Shown here: in pieces, positions 16,317-25,420 of the stretch
How positions within the stretch are numbered: the stretch's first letter is position 1
Layout of the letters: each line of letters begins with the position of its first letter
From: DASQZT01 sp963728965
GTDB lineage: Bacteria > Acidobacteriota > Terriglobia > Bryobacterales > Bryobacteraceae
DNA: 64,000 bases
Direction: 5' to 3'
NCBI GenBank assembly: GCA_963728965.1
Contig: CAVSMH010000006.1
Location: forward strand, 1,674,001-1,738,000
Made by a program: the position numbers and the translations under genes
The notes under the pieces: model-generated
Database searches by the model: none
Seen by the model: the letters and a program-made list of their open reading frames with translations, nothing else
Told to the model about the DNA's origin: nothing

Positions 16317-19040
16317 ATGGCGATCAGTTTGAAATCGATTGTTTCCAAGTTGAACGACACGACCAGGAAGGCGCTCGAGGATGCTGCCGGGATTTGTCTG
16401 GCACGTACCCACTACAACGTCGAGATCGAGCACTTCCTGACCAAGTTGATGGACGCGACCGAGTCGGATTTCGTGCGCATCCTGAAGCAGTTCGGCGTCG
16501 ATAAAGCGCGGTTGGCCGGAGAGCTGTCGCGCAGCCTCGACCGGATTAAGACCGGAAATGCGCGAACGCCCGCGTTCAGCCCCAGCCTCTTTCGCATGTT
16601 GACGGAGGCATGGACCATCGGCTCGCTCGAGTTCAACGGCGGACAGGTCCGCACCGGGTTCGTCGTGCTGGCGTTGGTTTCCGACGAGGAGTTGTCGCGC
16701 ATCCTTCGCGATGTCAGCAAGGAGCTGCAGAAGATCGAGCCGGAAGCCCTGCGCAAACAGTTGCCGGCGATCCTGGCCGACTCGCTGGAGTACGCTGCCG
16801 AACCGGCTGCCGCCGCGGCCGCGGCGGGTTCGCCGGCCTCGGGCGGCGTTCCGAAGATCGGCGGCAAGACCCCCAATCTCGACCAGTTCACCGTCAACCT
16901 GACCGCCAACGCCAAGTCCGGGAAGATCGACCCGGTGCTCGGGCGGGATTTCGAGATCCGTCAGATCATCGACATCCTGACGCGGCGCCGCCAGAACAAC
17001 CCGATCCTCACCGGCGAGGCGGGCGTGGGCAAGACGGCGGTGGTGGAAGGCTTCGCCCACCGCATCGTTTCGGGAGACGTTCCCCCGGTGCTGCGCAATG
17101 TCACGCTGCGCACGCTCGATCTGGCTCTTTTGCAGGCCGGCGCCGGCATTAAGGGCGAATTCGAAAACCGGCTCAAGGGGCTCATCGAGGAGGTGAAGTC
17201 GTCGCCGACGCCGATCATCCTGTTTATCGACGAGGCGCACACCATGATCGGAGCGGGCGGACAGGCCGGCCAGAACGACGCCGCCAACCTGCTCAAGCCC
17301 GCACTGGCTCGCGGCGAACTACGTACCATCGCCGCCACGACCTGGTCGGAATACAAGAAGTACTTCGAAAAAGACCCCGCCCTTGCGCGCCGGTTCCAGG
17401 TAGTGAAAGTGGATGAGCCGACCGAGACCAAATGCGAGCTGATGCTGCGGGCCACGCTGCCGTTCCTGGAAAGCCACCACAGTGTGCGCATTTTGGATGA
17501 CGGACTCAAGGCGGCGGTGAAGCTGTCGCACCGCTATCTGCCCGATCGCCAATTGCCGGATAAGGCGGTGAGCGTGCTCGATACGGCGTGCGCGCGGCTT
17601 TCGCTGGGGCAGAACGCCACGCCGCCGGCGGTGGAGGACGCGCAGCGCGAGATCGACGATTGCGCCACCCAGATGCGCATTCTGGCGCGGGAAGCCGCGC
17701 TCGGCGCCGATCACGCGGAACGCCTGGAAGCGCTGAAGAGTCAGAAGACCGCGGTCGAAGAGCGGCTGGCGACCCTGACGGCGCGCTGGGAGAAGGAACG
17801 CGACCTGGTGACCCGCATTCGCGAAATCCGCGGCAAGCTGGAACAGACCGCCGCGCCCGCCACCGCGACCGCCACGGCAAGCGCAACCGCCACGGCGAGC
17901 GCCGCTGCCGCAGCCGTTCCCGCGGCGGGCCAGGTGGAGGCGCCGCCGCCGGATGCCGACGCGCTCCGCGCGGAGCTCCACACGCTCACTACCGAGCTCG
18001 AACAACTCCAGGGAGAAACGCCGCTGATGCGGGTGTGCGTGGACAGCACCATCGTCGGCGACGTCGTATCCGCCTGGACCGGCATCCCGATCGGCAAGAT
18101 GCTGCGCGACGAGGTCGAGACCGTACTTTCGCTCGAGAAGCACCTGGGCAAGCGCGTGATCGGCCAGGACCATGCGTTGCTCGCGATCAGCGAACGCATT
18201 CGCACGTCGAAGGCCAGCCTCGAGGATCCCAGCAAGCCGATCGGCGTATTCCTGCTGGTGGGACCGAGCGGCGTCGGCAAAACGGAAACCGCTCTTACCC
18301 TCGCCGATATGTTGTATGGCGGCGATCGCAACATGATCACCATCAACATGTCGGAATTCCAGGAAGCCCATACGGTTTCGACCCTCAAGGGCTCGCCCCC
18401 CGGATACGTGGGCTACGGCGAAGGTGGCGTGCTTACCGAAGCGGTGCGCCGCAAACCGTACAGCGTAGTGCTGCTGGACGAGGTGGAGAAGGCGCATCCC
18501 GACGTGCTGGAGCTGTTCTTCCAGGTCTTCGACAAGGGCATGATGGAAGACGGCGAAGGCCGCGAGATCGATTTTAAAAACACCATCATCATTCTTACGT
18601 CGAACGCCGGCACCGAGACGCTCATGAAGCTGACCGCCGATCCGGAAACCATGCCCGGACCCGAGGGGCTGGTGAAGGCGCTCAAGCCCGAGCTGAACAA
18701 GACGTTCAAGCCGGCGTTCCTGGGGCGCCTGGTGATCATTCCGTACTTCCCGATTCGCGACGAGTCGTTGAAGGTGATCGTGCGGCTGAAGCTCGGTAAG
18801 ATTCAGCGCCGCCTGCATGAGACGCACCGCGTGTCGCTCACCTGGGACGACGCGCTCATCGAAGAGGTTGCCAGGCGCTGCACCGAAGTCGAGAGCGGCG
18901 CGCGCAACGTGGATAACATCCTGACCAATACCCTGCTGCCGGAGGTGTCGCGCCAGATATTGGGCAAGCTCGCCGAAGGGCAGAAGCTGGGCCCCATCCA
19001 GGTGACCATCGGCGCGGATGGAGCGTTCGTATATAACTAG
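16317..19040 (+). CDS. clpV: T6SS AAA+ ATPase ClpV (TssH)
   Basis: This 907-residue protein has a Clp-N domain (1-150), a first AAA+ module with Walker A GEAGVGKT (233-240) and Walker B LFIDEA (302-307), a middle domain, a second AAA+ module with Walker A GPSGVGKT (649-656) and a C-terminal D2-small domain. ClpV disassembles contracted TssBC sheaths. It lies in the T6SS operon next to vgrG, which separates it from housekeeping ClpB. Odd: residues about 512-545, in the middle domain, are a low-complexity Ala/Thr/Ser stretch ending in Pro. A long hairpin follows its stop. Confidence 0.95.
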   Translation: MAISLKSIVSKLNDTTRKALEDAAGICLARTHYNVEIEHFLTKLMDATESDFVRILKQFGVDKARLAGELSRSLDRIKTGNARTPAFSPSLFRMLTEAWTIGSLEFNGGQVRTGFVVLALVSDEELSRILRDVSKELQKIEPEALRKQLPAILADSLEYAAEPAAAAAAAGSPASGGVPKIGGKTPNLDQFTVNLTANAKSGKIDPVLGRDFEIRQIIDILTRRRQNNPILTGEAGVGKTAVVEGFAHRIVSGDVPPVLRNVTLRTLDLALLQAGAGIKGEFENRLKGLIEEVKSSPTPIILFIDEAHTMIGAGGQAGQNDAANLLKPALARGELRTIAATTWSEYKKYFEKDPALARRFQVVKVDEPTETKCELMLRATLPFLESHHSVRILDDGLKAAVKLSHRYLPDRQLPDKAVSVLDTACARLSLGQNATPPAVEDAQREIDDCATQMRILAREAALGADHAERLEALKSQKTAVEERLATLTARWEKERDLVTRIREIRGKLEQTAAPATATATASATATASAAAAAVPAAGQVEAPPPDADALRAELHTLTTELEQLQGETPLMRVCVDSTIVGDVVSAWTGIPIGKMLRDEVETVLSLEKHLGKRVIGQDHALLAISERIRTSKASLEDPSKPIGVFLLVGPSGVGKTETALTLADMLYGGDRNMITINMSEFQEAHTVSTLKGSPPGYVGYGEGGVLTEAVRRKPYSVVLLDEVEKAHPDVLELFFQVFDKGMMEDGEGREIDFKNTIIILTSNAGTETLMKLTADPETMPGPEGLVKALKPELNKTFKPAFLGRLVIIPYFPIRDESLKVIVRLKLGKIQRRLHETHRVSLTWDDALIEEVARRCTEVESGARNVDNILTNTLLPEVSRQILGKLAEGQKLGPIQVTIGADGAFVYN

Positions 19041-19052
19041 CGGACCACCCCT

Positions 19053-19082
19053 GGGGCGGGCCGTCTTCTGACGGCCTGCCCC
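19053..19082 (+). terminator. long hairpin between clpV and vgrG
   Basis: GGGGCGGGCCGTC (19053-19065) and GACGGCCTGCCCC (19070-19082) form a 13-bp stem with one G-U pair and a TTCT loop. It lacks a T-tract, so it may be a processing or stability element, or a weak terminator isolating the vgrG-PAAR part. Confidence 0.45.
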
Positions 19083-19104
19083 GCACCCCGCTTTGGAGGA
19101 GACC

Positions 19105-20979
19105 GTGCCCAAATACACCCAAGTAGACCGGCCCCTACAGATTCATACTCCGCTTCCCGACGACAGCCTGCTGCTGACGGAGATCCAGGGGAGGGAAGCC
19201 CTCTGCGAGCTGTTTCACTTCAACCTGTCTACTGTCGCCGAGCTTGGCACCCCGGTGCCGTTCGAGCAGATGCTCGGCAAGAAGATCACGGTCAGGATCG
19301 AGTCCATTGCCGAATCCGGAGATTATCGCTACTTCAGCGGGATCTGTAAGCGAATCGCGCAGGGCGAGCGGACCGAGGAGTTCACCAACTACTACCTGGA
19401 GATCGTGCCCGCGTTCTGGCTGTTGACCCGCAGGATGCGGAGCCGCATTTTTCAGCAGAAGACCGTAAAAGACATCCTGCAAGACGTTCTCACGGGTCTC
19501 GAAGTCGAGTGGCATTTGCAGGGTGCGTACAAACAGCGCGACTACTGTGTCCAGTACCAGGAATCGGATTTCAATTTCGCCTGCCGGTTGATGGAAGAAG
19601 AAGGCATCTTCTGGTTTTTCAAACATACCGCGGACAGCCATCAACTGGTGGTGGCCGATACGCCGCAGGCCCATCCGGACCTGCCCTACGGATCCACGGT
19701 CGTGTTCGAGGAATTTTTCGGGCACAGCCCCAAAGACGACCGGGTTTACGAATGGTCCAAGGGCCAGGAGATCCGTTCCGGCAAGTACACGCTGTGGGAC
19801 GAACATCATCAGTTGCCGGGCAAGCACCTGGAAGCGGAAAAGACCATCCAGTCCAGCGTGCAGGTGGGCAGGGACACGCACCAGCTTGGAGCCGGAGGAG
19901 GGCCGGACTATGAAGTGTACGAATTTCCCGGCGAATACTCCCGCCATTTTGACGGCATAAACAAAGGTAACGGCGACCAGGCGTCGCACCTGAACTGGAT
20001 CTTTGAGGAAAACGGCAGGATGGCGGGCATCCGCATGCAGCAGGAGGCCGTCGGGGCGCTCCTGCTGGAGGGCAAGAGCGGGCTGCCGGCTATGACCGCG
20101 GGGGCCGCCTTCACCCTCACCAAACACTTCTCGGACGATGGAAAGTACATTTTGACCTCACTCGAGCACGAGGCGAAACAGGCCATTGGCGTACAGGGCT
20201 CCCCCGACAATTTCATGTACGCGAACCAATTCAGCTGCATTCCGTCGGCCCTGCCCTATCGTCCGCAGCGCGTCACGCCGGTGCCGTCGGTGCGGGGCGT
20301 GCAACTCGCCACCGTGGTGGGTCCGTCGGGCGAAGAAATCTACGTGGACAAATACAGCCGCGTCAAAGTGCAATTTCACTGGGACCGCGAGGGGCAAAGC
20401 GATATCAGCAGCTCGTGCTGGATGCGGGTGGGAACATTCTGGGCGGGCAAGAACTGGGGTGCCATCCACATTCCGCGCATCGGCCAGGAAGTCATCGTCG
20501 CGTTCGAAGAAGGCGACGTGGATTACCCGATTATCGTCGGCAGCGTGTACAATGCCGACATGATGCCGCCGTACACGCTTCCGGACAACAAATCGCAGAG
20601 CGGCGTCAAGAGCCGCAGCACCAAGGGTGGCGGCCCCCCCAACTACAATGAGATCCGTTTCGAGGACAAGAAAGGCAGCGAGGAACTGCTGATTCACGCC
20701 GAGCTGGATCTCACGCGCGAAGTCGAACGCGACGAAAAGCTCACCGTGGGCCGCGATCTTACCGAGGACATCGGGCGCAGCCAGCGGACGGAGGCGCAGA
20801 AATCGATTGAGATTATCGTGGGCCAGAGCAGCATCAAGCTGGAACCAACGCAGATCACCATCAAAACCGTAAAGTTGACGGTAGAGACGCAGGTGCAAAC
20901 GCAAATGAACAGCAAGATGACCAACATCGAATCCACAGGAATCACCGTGATTAAGGGCGGCATGGTGCAGATTAACTAG
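19105..20979 (+). CDS. vgrG: T6SS spike protein VgrG (TssI)
   Basis: This 624-residue VgrG starts from the GTG at 19105, with GGAGGAG at 19095-19101. Residues 1-380 are the gp27/phage-late-control-D-like base (LTEIQGREALCELFHFNL, RRMRSRIFQQKTVKDILQDV, QYQESDFNFACRLMEEEGIFW). Residues about 390-480 are the gp5-OB domain (VVGPSGEEIYVDKYSRVKVQFHWDREG), followed by the beta-helix needle with short repeats. It ends with only a short tail, so there is no fused effector domain; any cargo must bind separately. The stop TAG directly abuts the ATG of the next gene. Confidence 0.95.
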   Translation: MPKYTQVDRPLQIHTPLPDDSLLLTEIQGREALCELFHFNLSTVAELGTPVPFEQMLGKKITVRIESIAESGDYRYFSGICKRIAQGERTEEFTNYYLEIVPAFWLLTRRMRSRIFQQKTVKDILQDVLTGLEVEWHLQGAYKQRDYCVQYQESDFNFACRLMEEEGIFWFFKHTADSHQLVVADTPQAHPDLPYGSTVVFEEFFGHSPKDDRVYEWSKGQEIRSGKYTLWDEHHQLPGKHLEAEKTIQSSVQVGRDTHQLGAGGGPDYEVYEFPGEYSRHFDGINKGNGDQASHLNWIFEENGRMAGIRMQQEAVGALLLEGKSGLPAMTAGAAFTLTKHFSDDGKYILTSLEHEAKQAIGVQGSPDNFMYANQFSCIPSALPYRPQRVTPVPSVRGVQLATVVGPSGEEIYVDKYSRVKVQFHWDREGQSDISSSCWMRVGTFWAGKNWGAIHIPRIGQEVIVAFEEGDVDYPIIVGSVYNADMMPPYTLPDNKSQSGVKSRSTKGGGPPNYNEIRFEDKKGSEELLIHAELDLTREVERDEKLTVGRDLTEDIGRSQRTEAQKSIEIIVGQSSIKLEPTQITIKTVKLTVETQVQTQMNSKMTNIESTGITVIKGGMVQIN

Positions 20980-21555
20980 ATGGGTGGCGCGGCACAGATC
21001 GATTCTCAGGTTGCAGCTATTTTTGAGGTGGCGGAGATGGGCGACGAGTCCCAGTCCCTCGTCAAACCGGCCATGCACCCGGTGGACTACGTCTCGCTGC
21101 TGATGGAAAAGAAGCTGTATCCGGATGCCGTGCGCTTCCTGGCGCACGCATTACCCAAACGGGAAGCCGTGTGGTGGGCGTGGATGTGCGCGCGCCGCAC
21201 GACCGGCGAGAGTGCTCCGGCAAAGATCAAGGTATCGCTTTCGGCCACCGAGAAGTGGATCGCTCAACCCACGGACGAAAACCGGCGTGCGGCGATGGAA
21301 GCCGCCGAAGCAGCCGATTTCGGCACCGCGGCCGGCTGTGCCGGCTTGGGCGCGTTCTTCAGCGGAGACAGCCTGGCGCCCGCGGGGGCGCCTGCGGTGC
21401 CTCCCGGCGAATACCTCACCGCCAAGGCCGTGTCCGGGGCGGTGATCTTCGCGGCTATGGGGGGCGAACCGGAGGAAGCACCGGAGAAGTTTCGGAGCTT
21501 CGTCTCGCAGGCGCTCGAAGTGAGCAACCGGATCCAGTTGTGGAAGAGGGCCTGA
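20980..21555 (+). CDS. DUF6931-type T6SS-associated protein
   Basis: This 191-residue soluble protein has no signal peptide or membrane segment and is mostly helical. The segment YPDAVRFLAHALPKREAVWWAW with a trailing Ala-rich region resembles DUF6931 proteins found beside vgrG/PAAR genes; this family call is from memory and moderate. Its ATG touches the vgrG stop codon, so it is translated with VgrG. The position suggests an adaptor/chaperone that loads something onto the spike, or a small accessory protein. No catalytic motif is visible. Confidence 0.65.
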   Translation: MGGAAQIDSQVAAIFEVAEMGDESQSLVKPAMHPVDYVSLLMEKKLYPDAVRFLAHALPKREAVWWAWMCARRTTGESAPAKIKVSLSATEKWIAQPTDENRRAAMEAAEAADFGTAAGCAGLGAFFSGDSLAPAGAPAVPPGEYLTAKAVSGAVIFAAMGGEPEEAPEKFRSFVSQALEVSNRIQLWKRA

Positions 21556-21571
21556 CATCCAGGTGGAATCT

Positions 21572-22342
21572 ATGAAGCGAAGGCAGTTTCTTACCAGTGC
21601 TGCGGCCGCCGGGCTCGCCAGCGCTGCTCCGGCCGATACGCCGAAAACCGCGCTGTATCTCCTGAACTATTTTTATCTGCGGCAAGGCTCGCAGATGGAG
21701 CGCACCTCGCAGTACCTGGGCAGCGTGTTCCTGCCGGCCGCCAAACGGGCCGGCCTGACGACCGGGTTTTTCAGCCCGGTGATTGGAGAGCACAGCCCTT
21801 TCATCCTGTCGCTGATCAGCTATCCTTCGTTGGCGGCCATCGAAGCCGCGCACGACAAGCTCGCCGAAGACAAGGAATTCCTGAAGGGCTGGGACGAATA
21901 CAACAACATCGCCGATCCCGCCTATGTCCGCATGGAAAGCTCGCTGCTCCGTGCCTTCGACAGCGTGCCGTCCATCGAGGTGCCTTCCCTCGAAGCCGGC
22001 CACGGGCCCCACATCTTCGAAATGCGCACCTACGAATCGGTAAACGAGAAGGCCTCGCGGCGCAAGATCAAGATGTTCAATGCCGGGGAAATCGCCATTT
22101 TCCGCAAGGTGGGAATGAAACCGGTGTGGTTCGGCCAGACGCTGGTGGGCCGCAACCTGCCGAGCCTGACCTACATGCTGGCGTTCGACGATCTGGCCGC
22201 GCGGGACAAAGCTTGGCGCAGTTTCGGGTCCGACCCCGACTGGCAGAAACTGCGCGCGCAGCCCGGCTTGAGCGACGCGGAGATCGTGAGCAATATCAGC
22301 AACACCATTCTGCGCCCGCTGGCGTTCTCGCCGATTCGATAG
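21572..22342 (+). CDS. NIPSNAP-family protein with Tat-like signal
   Basis: This 256-residue protein starts MKRRQFLTSAAAAGLASAAPAD, a twin-arginine-type or Sec signal, followed by a ferredoxin-like NIPSNAP dimeric alpha/beta barrel region (HIFEMRTYESVNEKASRRKIKMF) repeated in two halves (residues about 30-140 and 145-250). NIPSNAP proteins are of uncertain function, sometimes monooxygenase-like. The ATG at 21572 is preferred over a GTG nine bases upstream. It sits between the DUF6931 gene and the PAAR-like gene in the T6SS spike segment, 10 bases before the PAAR ATG, so it is probably in the same mRNA. A periplasmic export signal is unlike a normal T6SS effector. Confidence 0.8.
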   Translation: MKRRQFLTSAAAAGLASAAPADTPKTALYLLNYFYLRQGSQMERTSQYLGSVFLPAAKRAGLTTGFFSPVIGEHSPFILSLISYPSLAAIEAAHDKLAEDKEFLKGWDEYNNIADPAYVRMESSLLRAFDSVPSIEVPSLEAGHGPHIFEMRTYESVNEKASRRKIKMFNAGEIAIFRKVGMKPVWFGQTLVGRNLPSLTYMLAFDDLAARDKAWRSFGSDPDWQKLRAQPGLSDAEIVSNISNTILRPLAFSPIR

Positions 22343-22352
22343 GAGGTGCCCG

Positions 22353-22853
22353 ATGCCGAAAGGACCGGCAGCCAGAATTACGGACAACGTGGTGCACCCG
22401 CTGCCGCCGGTATTGACACCGGGGCCGGGAAGTCCCACCGTGCTGATCGGCAAGCTGTTGGCGTGGCGCGGTATGCCGCTGGCGGCCGTGGCGGCGCTCC
22501 AGGCGGCCAAGACGGCTTCCGACACTGCCATTCAGACCGCCGAGGCGGCTACCATGGCGGCGGCGGGAACTCCGGGCGCGCCCGCTGCCTATGCCGCCGA
22601 ACAGGCAACCAAGGCAGCTTGCCTGGGAGCTATGAGCGGCGCCATCAGCGCGGCGTCCGGCGGCGCCGACATTCACATGTGCACGACGCCTCTGCCGGTA
22701 CCGCCGCACGGCCCCGGCGTGGTGATCGACGGGTCGGCGACGGTGATGATCAACAATCTCCCGGCCTGCCGCTTGGGTGACACGGTGCTGGAAGCCGCCG
22801 GTCCGCCCAACAAGATCGTCAAAGGCGAATTCACCGTCATCATCGGGCCGTAA
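22353..22853 (+). CDS. PAAR-like (DUF4150) spike-tip protein
   Basis: This 166-residue protein resembles PAAR-like DUF4150 spike tips: an N-terminal half (GPAARITDNVVHPLPPVL) and a C-terminal half (VVIDGSATVMINNLPACRLGDTVL) that would fold into the PAAR cone capping VgrG. Between them, residues about 42-95 are an Ala-rich, helical, partly hydrophobic insert (AAVAALQAAKTASDTAIQTA and following). There is no C-terminal toxin domain. It ends the T6SS operon; a hairpin at 22877-22893 follows. Confidence 0.85.
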   Translation: MPKGPAARITDNVVHPLPPVLTPGPGSPTVLIGKLLAWRGMPLAAVAALQAAKTASDTAIQTAEAATMAAAGTPGAPAAYAAEQATKAACLGAMSGAISAASGGADIHMCTTPLPVPPHGPGVVIDGSATVMINNLPACRLGDTVLEAAGPPNKIVKGEFTVIIGP

Positions 22854-22876
22854 GGGCCCGCCGGGAACCTGCTCCG

Positions 22877-22893
22877 CCGCTCCGGTCGAGCGG
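22877..22893 (+). terminator. hairpin at the end of the T6SS operon
   Basis: CCGCTC (22877-22882) and GAGCGG (22888-22893) make a 6-bp stem with a 5-base loop, 23 bases after the PAAR stop. No T-run follows, so the call is weak. Confidence 0.3.
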
Positions 22894-22935
22894 ACGCCGG
22901 ATGGCATTTGGCCCCGCCGCGGATACAATTAATAG

Positions 22936-25404
22936 GTGCAATCAAGCCTGAGTTCCATGAGTGCGCGCATGGCGCTGGTGGTGGGGTTCGTGTTTCTGGG
23001 CGCGCTCGTCAGTTCCCAGCCCGCGCCCAGGGAACAGGTCGGTCCGCTTCCCGGCGGCGGCTATTTGCTGAACAGCGGATGGCGCCTGGATCCGGTAGGC
23101 CGGCAGGTTCCGCTGGATACGCTCCCTATGTCCACGGCCCTATCGCCCGATGCCAAGTACCTGCTGGTGTTGAATGGCGGGTACAATCCGCCCAGCATCA
23201 GCATTGTGGAAACCGCTACCGGGCGCGTTTCCGGCAGCACGCCCGTTCCCGACGGCTGGCTGGGGCTCGCCTTCGCTCCCAACAGCGACCGCGTCTATGT
23301 GGGGGGCGGGTCGCGTGCCGCCGTGTTCGAGTTTACCCTGGCGGACGGCGCCCTTCACCCCGGCCGCACCTTCGAGGTGACTCCGCAGGCACGGCGCGCC
23401 GATCACGATTTCGTCGGCGATGTGGCGTTCTCGCCCGATGGCCGGCTGCTCTATGCCGCCGAGTTGTACAACGACACCATCGCCGTCATCAATCCGCAAT
23501 CGGGGCGGGTAATTGAACGTTACAAGACGGGGCGGCGGCCGTATCGCATTCTCTTCCAGCCAGACGGGAAATCCTTCTACGTGACCCACTGGGCCGACGG
23601 CACCTTGGGCCAATACGACACCGCCACCGGGGGGCTGCTGACCACGGTACGCATCGGCGCCCATCCGAGCGACATGGTATGGCGCCAGGGCGGACCCGAG
23701 GAGGTGGCGCCGGGCGAACCCACGTGGGCGGCGCGGCTGTTCGTCGCCGCCTCGCATACCAACAACGTGTACGCCGTCGGCATCAACCCGGGTCAGGAAC
23801 CGTCCGTGCTGGAGAGCATCAACGTCTCCATGACGCCGCGGCAGCCGCTGGGGATGACACCGTCCGGGCTGGCGCTCAGCGCCGACGGCAAGCGCCTGTT
23901 CGTCGCCTGTTCGGATGCCAATGTGGCAGCGGTCCTGGATATCTCGTCCGAACGCAGCCACGTCGCAGGGTTCATCCCCACCGGCTGGTATCCCACGGCG
24001 GTGCGCGCGCTGTCCTCGGGCAGCCTGGTGGTGCTCAATGGGAAGGGCTTGCGATCCTATCCGAACCCTCAAGGGCCCAGCCCGGTGCGGCGGCCCGAGC
24101 CACTCCACCAGGGCGTGCACAACATCGAGTATGTGGGCCGCATTCAGACCGGCACGGCTTCGTGGATCGATCCGTTCACGCTCGACCAGCTCGATGCCTG
24201 GACCAGGAAAGCCATGGCCAATTCGGCCTACCGCGACGAGAAACTGGACGCGCCCTCTACCCTGCCGCCCATCCAGCACGTGATCTACATCGTCCGTGAG
24301 AACCGCACCTACGACCAGGTGCTGGGCGACCTCAAACAGGGCAACGGCGACCCTTCGCTAGTCCTGTTCGGCGAAAAGGCCACGCCCAATGCGCATAAGC
24401 TGGCGCGGGAGTTCGTCCTGCTCGACAACTTTTACGTCAGCGCCGATGTCAGCGCCGATGGGCACAACTGGTCCACCGCCGCCATCGCTCCCGATTACGT
24501 GCAGAAGATGTGGCCCAACAAGTACGCCAACCGGCGCAAGACCTACGATTTCGAGGAGGGCGATCCGCTGTCGCTGCCGCCGGCCGGCTACCTGTGGACG
24601 AATGCCGCCGCTGCGGGTGTCTCGATCCGGAATTTCGGCTACATGGTGGACAACAAGGTCCATGCCCCGAGCGGGGGCGAGCAGATCACCGGCGTGCGCG
24701 ACCCGGTTCTGGCCAAGGTGACTAACCGCCATTACCGGGGGTTCGATCTCGAGTACCCGGACGTGGAGCGGGTGAAGGTGTTCCTCGCCGAACTGGCCGA
24801 CTACGAGAAGTCCGGCCAGATGCCGCGCCTCATCCTGATGCGTCTCGGCAACGACCACACCTACGGCACCGCTGCCGGCAAAACCGCGCCGCTGTCCTCG
24901 GCGGCGGACAACGACTGGGCGCTCGGCATGCTCGTCGAAGCCGTTTCGAAATCGAAGTTCTGGAACAGCACCGCCATTTTTGTGCTGGAGGACGATGCGC
25001 AGAACGGCCCCGACCACGTGGACTCGCATCGCTCGCCGGCCTTTGTGATCTCTTCTTACTCCAAACGCCATGCCGTGGACGGCACGATGTACAACACTAC
25101 CTCGATGTTGCGCACCATGGAGTACCTGCTCGGGCTCCGGCCCATGACCCAGTTCGATGCGGCTTCGCGCCCCATGACCGCCGCATTCCAGAGCACGCCC
25201 GACCTCACCCCCTATGCCGCGGAGAAGCCTCGCATTCCGCTGGACGACCGGAATCCTCCCAACGCGGCGGGAGCCGCCGCCTCCAATCGCATGGATTTTG
25301 CCGAGGCGGATCAGATCGACGATGACGAGCTGAACGATATCTTATGGCGCGCCATCCGCAAGGATGCGCCGCCGCCACCGGTTCGCAGTTACTTCGGAAG
25401 ATAG
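22936..25404 (+). CDS. YncE-like propeller fused to a phosphoesterase domain
   Basis: This 822-residue protein begins with a hydrophobic signal segment (MALVVGFVFLGALVSSQP). Residues about 40-410 are a seven-bladed-propeller region with repeated SPDGRLLYAAE-type strands. Residues about 435-800 are a phosphoesterase/alkaline-phosphatase-fold domain (VIYIVRENRTYDQVLGDL, VSADGHNWSTA, EDDAQNGPDHVDSHRSP) with metal ligands of the PF04185 type. It is probably exported and hydrolyses phosphoesters, but the substrate is unknown. The start is GTG at 22936 or ATG at 22957. It is followed after 16 bases by a GH57 gene. Confidence 0.87.
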   Translation: MQSSLSSMSARMALVVGFVFLGALVSSQPAPREQVGPLPGGGYLLNSGWRLDPVGRQVPLDTLPMSTALSPDAKYLLVLNGGYNPPSISIVETATGRVSGSTPVPDGWLGLAFAPNSDRVYVGGGSRAAVFEFTLADGALHPGRTFEVTPQARRADHDFVGDVAFSPDGRLLYAAELYNDTIAVINPQSGRVIERYKTGRRPYRILFQPDGKSFYVTHWADGTLGQYDTATGGLLTTVRIGAHPSDMVWRQGGPEEVAPGEPTWAARLFVAASHTNNVYAVGINPGQEPSVLESINVSMTPRQPLGMTPSGLALSADGKRLFVACSDANVAAVLDISSERSHVAGFIPTGWYPTAVRALSSGSLVVLNGKGLRSYPNPQGPSPVRRPEPLHQGVHNIEYVGRIQTGTASWIDPFTLDQLDAWTRKAMANSAYRDEKLDAPSTLPPIQHVIYIVRENRTYDQVLGDLKQGNGDPSLVLFGEKATPNAHKLAREFVLLDNFYVSADVSADGHNWSTAAIAPDYVQKMWPNKYANRRKTYDFEEGDPLSLPPAGYLWTNAAAAGVSIRNFGYMVDNKVHAPSGGEQITGVRDPVLAKVTNRHYRGFDLEYPDVERVKVFLAELADYEKSGQMPRLILMRLGNDHTYGTAAGKTAPLSSAADNDWALGMLVEAVSKSKFWNSTAIFVLEDDAQNGPDHVDSHRSPAFVISSYSKRHAVDGTMYNTTSMLRTMEYLLGLRPMTQFDAASRPMTAAFQSTPDLTPYAAEKPRIPLDDRNPPNAAGAAASNRMDFAEADQIDDDELNDILWRAIRKDAPPPPVRSYFGR

Positions 25405-25420
25405 AGCGCCTACTACTTAC

